From the NCBI GenBank assembly GCA_014804085.1, contig JAAVAM010000074.1, positions 1 through 18,539 of the forward strand: a stretch of 18,539 nucleotides of DNA. Reading direction: 5' to 3'. This DNA is from Treponema sp. GTDB taxonomy: Bacteria > Spirochaetota > Spirochaetia > Treponematales > Treponemataceae. The notes below the pieces were generated by a model. It worked only from the letters and a program-made list of their open reading frames with translations. It was not told where the DNA came from and did no database searches. A program made the translations under genes and the position numbers. This document shows positions 1 to 7,127 of the stretch, piece by piece (the first letter of the stretch is position 1; each line of letters starts with the position of its first letter).

Positions 1-1728
1 GATTTTTTCACTTATTTTGATTTTCAGTGCGACCGCATTATTGATTTTGTGCATCCCGACGAGCGGCAGCGGTTCGTCGATTTGGTGACGGGCAAGCACG
101 GGCGTGACGACAACCGTTCGGACGTGTTCCACCTGTTCAGGAATACGGGGCAGTTCTGCTACAATTTCGTGACGGTGCGCAATGTCCCGGGCGATTATGC
201 GGCGCGTATCCGCCTGTTCGATATTTACGAGGCGATTGAATTTGCGCGCGTCGCGGCGGAAGAAAACGGCATGGTTCGCGCCGCGCTCGGCCTGACGGAC
301 GAGTATCTTTTTTCATATCGGATGTCCGACACGATGTTCCGGCTGTCGCATTATACGCAGGGGCGCGAGGTCACCGTGTTTGAGATGCCGTTTGCCGCCT
401 GGAAAAAGCAGATGATTGCGGACGGCCTTGTTCCGGCGGAGGAGAGCGACAAGCTTGACGTGCTCGAATACGATTTGACGGAGTTCCCCGCGAATTTTAC
501 CGTAAAACTGCGCTGCGCGATCCGCACGGACGGGGCGGTCATGGAAAACCTGCGCTTTATCGGTACGCGGCGCGAGGGAATGCACGAATGTCGCGAAGAG
601 CGTTTTATGATAGGGCGCATTCTGACCGACGAATCGCTCCGGCAGATTCATCACGCGCACAACCTGCTTGACGAGCTGCATCTGGATGACCTGACGCAGG
701 TCTACAACAAGAAGACGATAGAAAGCCATGCCGAGCAGAAAATCAGGTCGAAGCCCGCCACGAGTTTCGCGCTCGTCATCGTTGACCTTGACCATTTTAA
801 GCCGGTGAACGATTTGTACGGGCACATGGCGGGCGACCGCGTGATTGCCCGTGCCGCCGCAAAAATGAAAGAGATTGTTGGCAACGACGGCGTTGTGGGG
901 CGCATCGGCGGCGACGAATTCATGCTCATCCTTGACGGTATCGACAACGTGCAGATCCTGCGCGGCATGCTGCGCGCCGTCATGGTGCAGGTGCACAAGG
1001 AATTTGAGGGCAATTTTGAGGGAATCAATATCACCTGCTCAATCGGCGCGGCGGTCTATCCGACCAACGGCACGACTTACGACGAATTGTTCCGAAAGGC
1101 GGATTTCTGCCTGTACCGCGCGAAGGACAAGGGGCGCGACCGCTACGTGTTCTTCCGCGACGACTTGCATACTAAGGATTACGAGGCGGCGCAGGCGGCA
1201 AAGAACGGTGGCAAAAAGGCCGAGGGGCGCGAGATGCAGGAGTTGCAGTATATGCGCCACTATATACAGCAGCTCGCCGTCAACCCGCGCAAGGCGGTGC
1301 TGGACACGCTCCGCCACATGCTCGGCACGTATGCCGCCGACAGCATTACCGTGTATTACGGAAAGGAAATGCGCCGCGTGCTTTCGGTGGGCGTGGAACA
1401 TGCCAGCATGGCGGAGGCGCGCTATGCGCTGGGCGACGAATTCAAGTCGCTTTTGCGGGACGGCACACATGTCCGCGTCGATTTTATCGCCTCGGTGCCT
1501 GATACCGCCACCCGGATGCTGACGGAACTGCGGCACCGCAAGCAGCAGTCGTCGATCCAGTGCATTATCGGCACGAAGGACGATATCCGCGGGCTTGTCT
1601 CGTTTGACCGGCTGTATGCGGCGGCACTGTGGGCAGAATATGAGGTGAACTGTGCGCTGCTGTTTGCGGCAAGCCTGAATTTTGTTGACATGGCGGCATT
1701 TGAGGCGGAAGCGTCATCAAAATGCTAG
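1..1728 (+). CDS. Diguanylate cyclase (GGDEF domain), 5'-partial
   Basis: The reading frame is open from base 1, so the start lies outside the window; the GTG at 49 is only an internal codon. The product should make c-di-GMP from two GTP. The GGDEF motif is intact at 907-921, preceded by the substrate-binding stretch DLDHFKPVND (784-813) and followed by the usual end of the domain, AKDKGRDRYVFF. The RxxD inhibitory site normally found five residues before GGDEF is absent (GNDG at that place), so product feedback through it is unlikely. About 215 residues before the GGDEF domain look like a sensory region, possibly PAS-like, though I cannot name it firmly. About 190 residues after it include a possible GAF-like fold (inference). 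The gene is 21 bases upstream of an FHA gene on the same strand, so co-transcription is likely. The catalytic domain call is firm; the signal sensed is unknown. Confidence 0.93.
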   Translation, partial: DFFTYFDFQCDRIIDFVHPDERQRFVDLVTGKHGRDDNRSDVFHLFRNTGQFCYNFVTVRNVPGDYAARIRLFDIYEAIEFARVAAEENGMVRAALGLTDEYLFSYRMSDTMFRLSHYTQGREVTVFEMPFAAWKKQMIADGLVPAEESDKLDVLEYDLTEFPANFTVKLRCAIRTDGAVMENLRFIGTRREGMHECREERFMIGRILTDESLRQIHHAHNLLDELHLDDLTQVYNKKTIESHAEQKIRSKPATSFALVIVDLDHFKPVNDLYGHMAGDRVIARAAAKMKEIVGNDGVVGRIGGDEFMLILDGIDNVQILRGMLRAVMVQVHKEFEGNFEGINITCSIGAAVYPTNGTTYDELFRKADFCLYRAKDKGRDRYVFFRDDLHTKDYEAAQAAKNGGKKAEGREMQELQYMRHYIQQLAVNPRKAVLDTLRHMLGTYAADSITVYYGKEMRRVLSVGVEHASMAEARYALGDEFKSLLRDGTHVRVDFIASVPDTATRMLTELRHRKQQSSIQCIIGTKDDIRGLVSFDRLYAAALWAEYEVNCALLFAASLNFVDMAAFEAEASSKC

Positions 1729-1749
1729 CATCAGAATGAGAGGAGAAAG

Positions 1750-2094
1750 ATGAAAGACACGACGATTATGTCTTCCAGTGCGGTGGGACAGCATTTGGAG
1801 CGGATTGGCGCAGGCGGACAGGTTTCGTACCTGATGTTCAACAAGAAGAAAATCAGCCTGACGGCAAAGATTACGATCGGGCGGAGCAGCGACTGCGACA
1901 TCGTGATCGACAACAAGCTGGTGAGCCGCCAGCATGCCATCATTCAGAAAATCCGGGATGCGTATTTTTTGCGCGACGACGGCAGTACCAACGGCACGTT
2001 CCTGAACGACCGGCGCATTCCACCGGACAAGTACGTCAAGCTGAACGCGGGCGACAAGATCACAGTGGGCAGCGCGAGCTTTATGATGTCGTAG
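1750..2094 (+). CDS. Single-domain FHA protein, GarA/OdhI-like
   Basis: A 114-residue protein that is almost entirely one forkhead-associated domain, a phosphothreonine-binding module. The conserved FHA residues are visible: GR at 44-45, SRQH at 59-62 and STNG at 79-82. A short N-terminal tail carries DTT (residues 3-5). In actinobacterial GarA/OdhI, a paired Thr in an ETT motif in this tail is phosphorylated by Ser/Thr kinases and then bound by the protein's own FHA domain; the same switch is possible here but is an inference. A good Shine-Dalgarno AGGAG lies just before the ATG at 1750. The stop is 3 bases before the phosphatase start. The location between a diguanylate cyclase and a PPP-type phosphatase, and near a kinase gene, supports a role as a phospho-signal reader. 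Confidence 0.9.
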   Translation: MKDTTIMSSSAVGQHLERIGAGGQVSYLMFNKKKISLTAKITIGRSSDCDIVIDNKLVSRQHAIIQKIRDAYFLRDDGSTNGTFLNDRRIPPDKYVKLNAGDKITVGSASFMMS

Positions 2095-2097
2095 CCC

Positions 2098-3126
2098 ATG
2101 AATGCGGTGCTTGCTGAACTCGGACAATTATATGCCGCCCATGCGCTTCCGTCGCACGACGATTTGCTCGCGCTCACGGAATCGGCGATTACCGTGCTGG
2201 AAAACGAATCCCCGTCGTACCGCCCCAGGTCGGACGGTCATGCGGCAGGCGGCCTGCTTGACTTTACGGACGCGCCGGAGCGGCCGCTGATCATCGTTCC
2301 CGATTTGCACGGGCGCGGCGATTTTTTCCTGCATTTGCTGTGCTTTCCGCCCGCGCGATGGGGCATCGGCGGCTACGCGACCGTACTTGACGCGCTTGCG
2401 AGCTATGCGCTGCGCATCGTGTGCGTGGGCGATCTGTTCCATACCGAGCGGCGGTGCAAGGCGCGGTGGCTTGCCGCTTGGGACGCATACGCGCGCGGCG
2501 AGTTCGAGAACGAGGCGATGGCCGCCGAAATGGAAGAGAACCTGACGCTGTTTCAGATGGTGCTGCGGGTGAAGAACGCATTTCCTGCGGCGTTCCATTT
2601 CCTGAAAGGAAACCACGAGAATATCCTGAACGAATCGGGCAGGGGAAATCATCCGTTCCGAAAATTCGCCGACGAAGGCAATATGGTCTACGATTTTATG
2701 GCGAGCCGGTACGGGGACGGCGTGCTGCACGTGATGAGCGTATGGGAGCATTTGCTGCCAATCTGCGCCGCGTTCCCGACCTGCGTGGCGAGCCATGCTG
2801 AGCCAAAAGAGCCGTATACCAAAAAACAGATTATGGCGTATCGTGACCATCCCGCCGTCGTGCTGGGGCTGACCTGGACGGCGAACGACGAGGCTGAGGA
2901 CGGCAGCGTGCGGAAAAACCTGCGCACGTTGTTGGGCGCGGAGCGCGCGAAAACTGCCGTCTGGCTTGCGGGGCATCGTCCCACTGACGATCGGTACGCG
3001 GTGCGGCAGGACGGTGCGTTGGTGCAGATTCACAGCCCTGACCGCGAGCAGGTCGCCGTCATCATGCCGGGCAGCCGTTTTGATGCGGAACGGGACATCC
3101 GCCCGCTCTGTGACGGGCAACTATAG
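2098..3126 (+). CDS. PPP-type metallophosphoesterase (possible protein phosphatase)
   Basis: A 342-residue cytoplasmic-looking protein with the full order of motifs of the calcineurin-like/PPP superfamily: DLHG at 69-72 (D69, H71), GD at 111-112, GNHE at 171-174, a metal-ligand His in SHAEP (H233), and GH at 292-293. These residues would bind a two-metal centre for phosphoester hydrolysis. The second motif reads GDLFHTE instead of the usual GDxxDRG, so this is a divergent member. The ATG lies 3 bases after the FHA stop and has no clear Shine-Dalgarno, which suggests translational coupling. The neighbourhood (FHA protein, Ser/Thr kinase) makes a protein phosphatase plausible, but a nucleotide or small-molecule phosphatase (ApaH-like) is also possible. 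Confidence 0.82.
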   Translation: MNAVLAELGQLYAAHALPSHDDLLALTESAITVLENESPSYRPRSDGHAAGGLLDFTDAPERPLIIVPDLHGRGDFFLHLLCFPPARWGIGGYATVLDALASYALRIVCVGDLFHTERRCKARWLAAWDAYARGEFENEAMAAEMEENLTLFQMVLRVKNAFPAAFHFLKGNHENILNESGRGNHPFRKFADEGNMVYDFMASRYGDGVLHVMSVWEHLLPICAAFPTCVASHAEPKEPYTKKQIMAYRDHPAVVLGLTWTANDEAEDGSVRKNLRTLLGAERAKTAVWLAGHRPTDDRYAVRQDGALVQIHSPDREQVAVIMPGSRFDAERDIRPLCDGQL

Positions 3127-3135
3127 GAGAACATA

Positions 3136-5154
3136 ATGAAACGGACGATGATTTTTGCGGCCGCGCTCGTGCTTGCGGCAGGGGCGTTCGCGCTTGATGT
3201 TGGCGACGGGTGCGTGGACGGCGCGTGTCCGATTCCCGTTGCCGATGACGACAGTCGTGAGGTGTATGCGGTCGTCTCTCCCGTGGGCTATCATGCCGTG
3301 CCGATGATACAGCAGGCGGCGCGGCTCGACACCCTTGCCGGAAAACGGATCGCGCTTGTCGGCGGGTCGTTCATGGCTTCGGTCACGCACGGCGAGCTGA
3401 AACGCTGCATTGAGGACGCGTTTCCCACGGCGCGGGTGTTTATGTTCGACGAGGTTGGCTCGGCAGGTCCGTATTCGGTGTTCGGGCAGACGGAAAAAGT
3501 CAAGGCGTTCCAGAAAAACTTGCAGTCGCTGCATATTGACGCGGTGATTGCCGGGAACGCGGGGTGCGGGCTGTGTACGACCAAGGAATGCGGGTCGGCG
3601 ATTGCCGCGGAGTACGCCGGCATTCCTACGGTGACGGTCGGCGCGCCCACGTTCGTTGCACAGATTCATTCCACGGGCGTGAACCGGGGCGTTCCCGTCT
3701 TGCGGGCGGCGGAGTATCCCGGCGCGTTCGCTTCCCATACCGCAAATGAGCTGAAGAAAAATACCCGCGAGGTCGTGTGGCCGCAGGTCAAGGCGCTGCT
3801 CACGTCGCCGATTACGGCAGAAGAAATCGCGCGGTACGCGCCCGGCGGAAAGCGTCCTGCCGACGAAATCATCTATTACGGCAATTTCGATGAGATTCAG
3901 GATTTCTTTGCGGTGAACGGCTGGACGGACGGGCTGCCCGTCGTGCCGCCCACGGACGAAAAAGTGCGGTCGTACCTTGCCTTTACGGATTATGACGGCA
4001 CTGCCGTGCTGGGAACGTTCGCGCTTGCCTACCGCGAATGCATGGTCTACACGGTCGCGGCGAACGCGGTCATGGCGGGCGTGCCGCCGGAATTCATGCC
4101 GGTCTGCGTCGCGTTCGTGCAGGGCATGAACGACGGTCCGTGGCGCAAGCCGCTCGCGAGCACACACGGCTGGAGTCCGTTCGCGTGGCTCAACGGACCG
4201 CTCGCGCGGCAGCTTGGCATTGACAGTGGGCAGGGCATGATCAGCGAAAAGACGAACAAGGCTTTGGGGCGGTTCATCGACCTGTGCATGCTGAACGTCG
4301 GCGGATATTATGTGAAAGAAAACCGCATGGGATCGTTCGGATACCTGACGCCGTTCGTGTTCAGCGAGGACGAGGAGGCGTGTGTCCGGGTCGGGTGGCA
4401 GCCCTATCAGGTGACGAAAGGATACGACCTGAACGCGAACACGATTACTGCGGGCAGTGCGCTCGCATGGGGAAACAATATCACGCCCGCCACCGACGAC
4501 GCGGAAAAAATCATGGAAATCATGGCGTTCGACATTACTGAGAAACAGCAGAACGGCTTGGGAAATACCAATCCGCACGTCCCGCGCACGGTGTTCATCA
4601 CGGAATACGTCGCGCGCGACCTTGCAAAGACCTACCGCACCAAGGACGAATTGGAGGACGCGCTGATTGCCACCGCCCGCCGCCCGCTCGCGCTCCGTGC
4701 CTACGCGCACTACTGGGCGAACACGGGCAGCCAGCAGTTTCGGCGGCGGTCGTTCGGCGAGCATTGCGATATGCTGGCAAAGGACGAGGCGGAGCAGGCG
4801 GCGCGCACACCCGTGCCGGAATGGCTCAAGCCGCTGGTCAAGGACGACGGGCTGATGACCGTCGCAACGATGAAAAAAGGCGAGACGGCACTGCTGATTG
4901 CGGGCGACGCGAGCCGCAACAAAGTGCAGGTCGTGCCCGGCGGCGACTACGTGACCACCGAAATCCGCCTGCCCAAGAACTGGAACGAGCTGGTCGCGCC
5001 GCTCGGCTACGAGCCGATCGAAACGTTCTATCTGGAAGCAGATTTCGCCGTCCCCGAACAGAGCGCGAAGCCGCCGCGGAAAAAGCAGGCGGCACAGCCG
5101 GATCGCCCGCAGCGTCCGCCACGCCCGTCTGCGCCGTCGCGCCCGAAGAAATGA
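3136..5154 (+). CDS. Exported two-domain protein resembling the UGSC (seleno)protein family, Cys form
   Basis: A 672-residue protein with a clear signal peptide (KR, hydrophobic core, then AFA near residue 19), so it should leave the cytoplasm. Residues about 40-230 hold an alpha/beta domain with CGLC at 144-147 in the context AGNAGCGLC, which matches the place of the Sec/Cys-Gly-Ser-Cys motif of the UGSC family as I remember it. Further Cys lie at 26, 31 and 152. A second domain starts at WTDGLPVVPPT (263-273) and includes a conserved-looking stretch around MNDGPWRKPLASTHGW. The C-terminus (about 645-672) is a Pro/Lys-rich tail, perhaps for surface or peptidoglycan contact. A thiol-redox role is inferred only; no function is proven for the family. 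Shine-Dalgarno AGGAG (3125-3129) overlaps the stop of the phosphatase gene, so this gene belongs to the same operon. Confidence 0.7.
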   Translation: MKRTMIFAAALVLAAGAFALDVGDGCVDGACPIPVADDDSREVYAVVSPVGYHAVPMIQQAARLDTLAGKRIALVGGSFMASVTHGELKRCIEDAFPTARVFMFDEVGSAGPYSVFGQTEKVKAFQKNLQSLHIDAVIAGNAGCGLCTTKECGSAIAAEYAGIPTVTVGAPTFVAQIHSTGVNRGVPVLRAAEYPGAFASHTANELKKNTREVVWPQVKALLTSPITAEEIARYAPGGKRPADEIIYYGNFDEIQDFFAVNGWTDGLPVVPPTDEKVRSYLAFTDYDGTAVLGTFALAYRECMVYTVAANAVMAGVPPEFMPVCVAFVQGMNDGPWRKPLASTHGWSPFAWLNGPLARQLGIDSGQGMISEKTNKALGRFIDLCMLNVGGYYVKENRMGSFGYLTPFVFSEDEEACVRVGWQPYQVTKGYDLNANTITAGSALAWGNNITPATDDAEKIMEIMAFDITEKQQNGLGNTNPHVPRTVFITEYVARDLAKTYRTKDELEDALIATARRPLALRAYAHYWANTGSQQFRRRSFGEHCDMLAKDEAEQAARTPVPEWLKPLVKDDGLMTVATMKKGETALLIAGDASRNKVQVVPGGDYVTTEIRLPKNWNELVAPLGYEPIETFYLEADFAVPEQSAKPPRKKQAAQPDRPQRPPRPSAPSRPKK

Positions 5155-5198
5155 CCTTGGCTCAGCGCGGAAACGGCAGGAATGACGGCGGCGGATTA

Positions 5199-5228
5199 TT
5201 GACGATGTGGCAAAAAAATCGGTAGACT
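5199..5228 (+). promoter_or_regulatory. Likely sigma-70-type promoter of the kinase gene
   Basis: TTGACG (5199-5204), an 18-base spacer, then TAGACT (5223-5228). The -10 box ends 5 bases before the kinase ATG, so the transcript would start at or next to the start codon. Confidence 0.55.
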
Positions 5229-5233
5229 AAGGC

Positions 5234-6907
5234 ATGGCAGACGAAACCATAGCAGCACCCGTCCGGCAGACACGGGCGGAAAAAACACAGGCGGACGACA
5301 CGCCGCAGGCAATCGGAAAATATCGTATCATGGGGCTGGTCGCAAAAGGTGGCATGGGCGCGGTGTACAAGGCAGTGCACCCCACGCTCAAACGGCTCGT
5401 TATCCTCAAGAAGCTGACAATCCGGCGCAATCCCACGGTGCGCGAGCGGTTCAAGCGGGAAGCGCAGATCCTGCTCGACCTGCATTCGCCCTACATCGTG
5501 CATTTGTACGACTACTTCATCGAGGGAAATTCGCATTACATCGTCGAGGAATTCGTGGACGGCATGGCGCTTTCCGACGTGATCGAAAAGCAGGTTGCGC
5601 TCGGCACGGAGCTGTCGCTGCTCGTGTTCCTCGATGCCTGCTACGCGCTCAAATACGCGCACGCCAAGGGAATCGTCCACCGCGACATCAAGCCGGCGAA
5701 CATCCTCATTTCCCGCCGCGCCGAGGTGAAGCTCGCCGACTTCGGCATTGCGTCGAGCGAGAAAGGCGACGACCTGCGCGGCGACAAGGAGACCGGCGGC
5801 GGCACGGACGACAACCTGACCAAAATGGGCATCACGCTCGGCACGCCCGCCTATATGTCGCCGGAGCAGGTGACGGACTCGCGCTCGGTAGATAAGCGCG
5901 CGGACATTTATTCCATGGGCGTGATGCTGTACGAGATGATGACCGGCGCAAAGCCGTTCGCCTCGACGCTTTCCGCGGAGAACCTTGAGAACATCAAGAA
6001 AGGACGCTACATCGACCCGCGTTCAATCGACCGCTCCATTCCCCGCCCGATTTGCGCGATGATGCGCAAGATGCTCCGGGCAAACCCCGACCGCCGCTAT
6101 CAGTCCGTCGAGCCGATTATCGCCACCGTAAAGAAATACCTCGCGCGCTTTGACACCCACGCCATCCGGCTTTCGCTCGCGCAGTGCGTTATCTCCAAGC
6201 GGCAGTTTGCCGTGCCCGCGTTCGCGCAGAAAAAGCAGACCGTGCGCAACGTCCTGCTCGCCGTGGCGGGGACATTCGCGCTCGCCGCCGGTGCCCGGTA
6301 CGCCTGGACGCAGGGCTTCTTCCACGCGACCGTCCTGCGCCACTGGTATACGGCGGTGACGGTGCGCATGGCGCTGCCCGCGACGGCAAGCATGAACAGC
6401 GACCTGCCCGCCCGCGCGTTCTTCTTTTTGGACGACGGCAAGCAGATTCCCGAAATCCCGCACAGCCGCCGCGTCTTTACCGAGGACAAGGAAACGTCCA
6501 CCCGCACGGTGAAGAACTACGTGGCAAAGACCGTGTACGTCAGGCAGGGCGAATACCGCGTGAAAGTGGCGGCCGGTCCGTACGTGGTGTGGCAGCGGTT
6601 TGCCGTGGGCAAGGAAGACGTGTCCATCGACCTGGACGAGCTGAAGACCGTGCGCCGCCAGCTCAACATCACCGCGCATTCCTACGACAGCAAGACGGGC
6701 GCGCGGCTGACCGACAAGACCGACTTTGCGATCCTGTACAAGAACCGCTGGGTCGCGCTGCGCGACGTGCCGCAGAACGAGCTGGTGACCGGCTCGGTGT
6801 GGAAAATCATCGCCCGCGCCCCCGGCTACCAGGACGCGCTCTTTTCGCTCATCATCGACTGGTATCAGGACGACCTGCGCCTGAGCGTCGGCATGGAAAA
6901 AGAATAA
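5234..6907 (+). CDS. Membrane Ser/Thr protein kinase (PknB/Hanks type)
   Basis: A 557-residue transmembrane protein kinase that phosphorylates Ser/Thr residues. The kinase domain spans residues 29 to about 305: Gly-rich loop around 34-43, ATP-binding Lys at about 59 in VILKK, helix-C Glu at 76, catalytic HRDIKPAN (149-156; D151), DFG (169-171) and GTPAYMSPE (203-211). The activation segment is long and rich in Gly, Asp and Thr. A single membrane segment lies at about 339-358, leaving about 200 residues outside the cytoplasmic membrane; these contain no PASTA repeats and I do not recognise the fold. All catalytic residues are present, so it should be active. It lies 79 bases after the UGSC-like gene with its own likely promoter. 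No usable Shine-Dalgarno precedes the ATG (AAGG is only one base away), which suggests leaderless translation. FHA and phosphatase genes nearby are likely partners (inference). Confidence 0.95.
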   Translation: MADETIAAPVRQTRAEKTQADDTPQAIGKYRIMGLVAKGGMGAVYKAVHPTLKRLVILKKLTIRRNPTVRERFKREAQILLDLHSPYIVHLYDYFIEGNSHYIVEEFVDGMALSDVIEKQVALGTELSLLVFLDACYALKYAHAKGIVHRDIKPANILISRRAEVKLADFGIASSEKGDDLRGDKETGGGTDDNLTKMGITLGTPAYMSPEQVTDSRSVDKRADIYSMGVMLYEMMTGAKPFASTLSAENLENIKKGRYIDPRSIDRSIPRPICAMMRKMLRANPDRRYQSVEPIIATVKKYLARFDTHAIRLSLAQCVISKRQFAVPAFAQKKQTVRNVLLAVAGTFALAAGARYAWTQGFFHATVLRHWYTAVTVRMALPATASMNSDLPARAFFFLDDGKQIPEIPHSRRVFTEDKETSTRTVKNYVAKTVYVRQGEYRVKVAAGPYVVWQRFAVGKEDVSIDLDELKTVRRQLNITAHSYDSKTGARLTDKTDFAILYKNRWVALRDVPQNELVTGSVWKIIARAPGYQDALFSLIIDWYQDDLRLSVGMEKE

Positions 6908-6909
6908 CC

Positions 6910-7078
6910 CCGCCGGGGAGACGTTCCCTCATGTCGGGGAGGCTTTCCCCAACGTCGGGGAACACTTCCCCAAACTCGGGGAGGCTTTCCCCCATGTCGG
7001 GGAACACTTCCCCCACGTCGGGGAACATTTCCCCCACGTCGGGAAACCATTTCCCCAGCTTCAAAAGGCTTTCCCACA
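6910..7078. repeat. 21-bp tandem array of small palindromes between the kinase gene and lon
   Basis: Eight abutting units, seven of 21 bases and one of 22 (7036-7057); the first (6910-6930) and last (7058-7078) are degenerate. Most units contain GGGGA...TCCCC around a short loop, for example GGGGAACACTTCCCC or GGGGAGGCTTTCCCC, so each can form a hairpin, and the end of one unit can also pair with the start of the next. Units 1-4 alternate between the GGCTT and ACACT centre types, giving a 42-bp higher-order period. There are no unique spacers, so it is not a CRISPR array. It occupies most of the 220-base gap and ends about 15 bases before the -35 box of lon. It could act in transcript termination or processing after the kinase gene, as a protein-binding array, or be a simple minisatellite. 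Confidence 0.9.
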
Positions 7079-7092
7079 CCATCTTTTTTCGT

Positions 7093-7121
7093 TTGCCCTT
7101 TGCGCAAAAAAGCAGTATAGT
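7093..7121 (+). promoter_or_regulatory. Likely promoter of lon
   Basis: TTGCCC (7093-7098), a 17-base spacer and TATAGT (7116-7121). The -10 box ends 6 bases before the lon ATG at 7128, so the first transcribed base is predicted at the A of the start codon. No CIRCE-like or other heat-shock operator is evident in this short stretch. Confidence 0.6.
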
Positions 7122-7127
7122 ATCAAT

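Noticed and set aside
3565..3576. Possible selenocysteine site in the UGSC-like protein
   Set aside because: Codon 144 is TGC and codon 147 TGT, so both are ordinary Cys; no in-frame TGA is present.
3121..4764. 547-codon open frame on the minus strand
   Set aside because: It is antisense to the UGSC-like gene, which has a signal peptide and Shine-Dalgarno; the Arg/His/Val-rich translation is typical of a shadow.
6910..7078. CRISPR-like array
   Set aside because: Units of 21-22 bases abut directly with no unique spacers, and there are no cas genes nearby.
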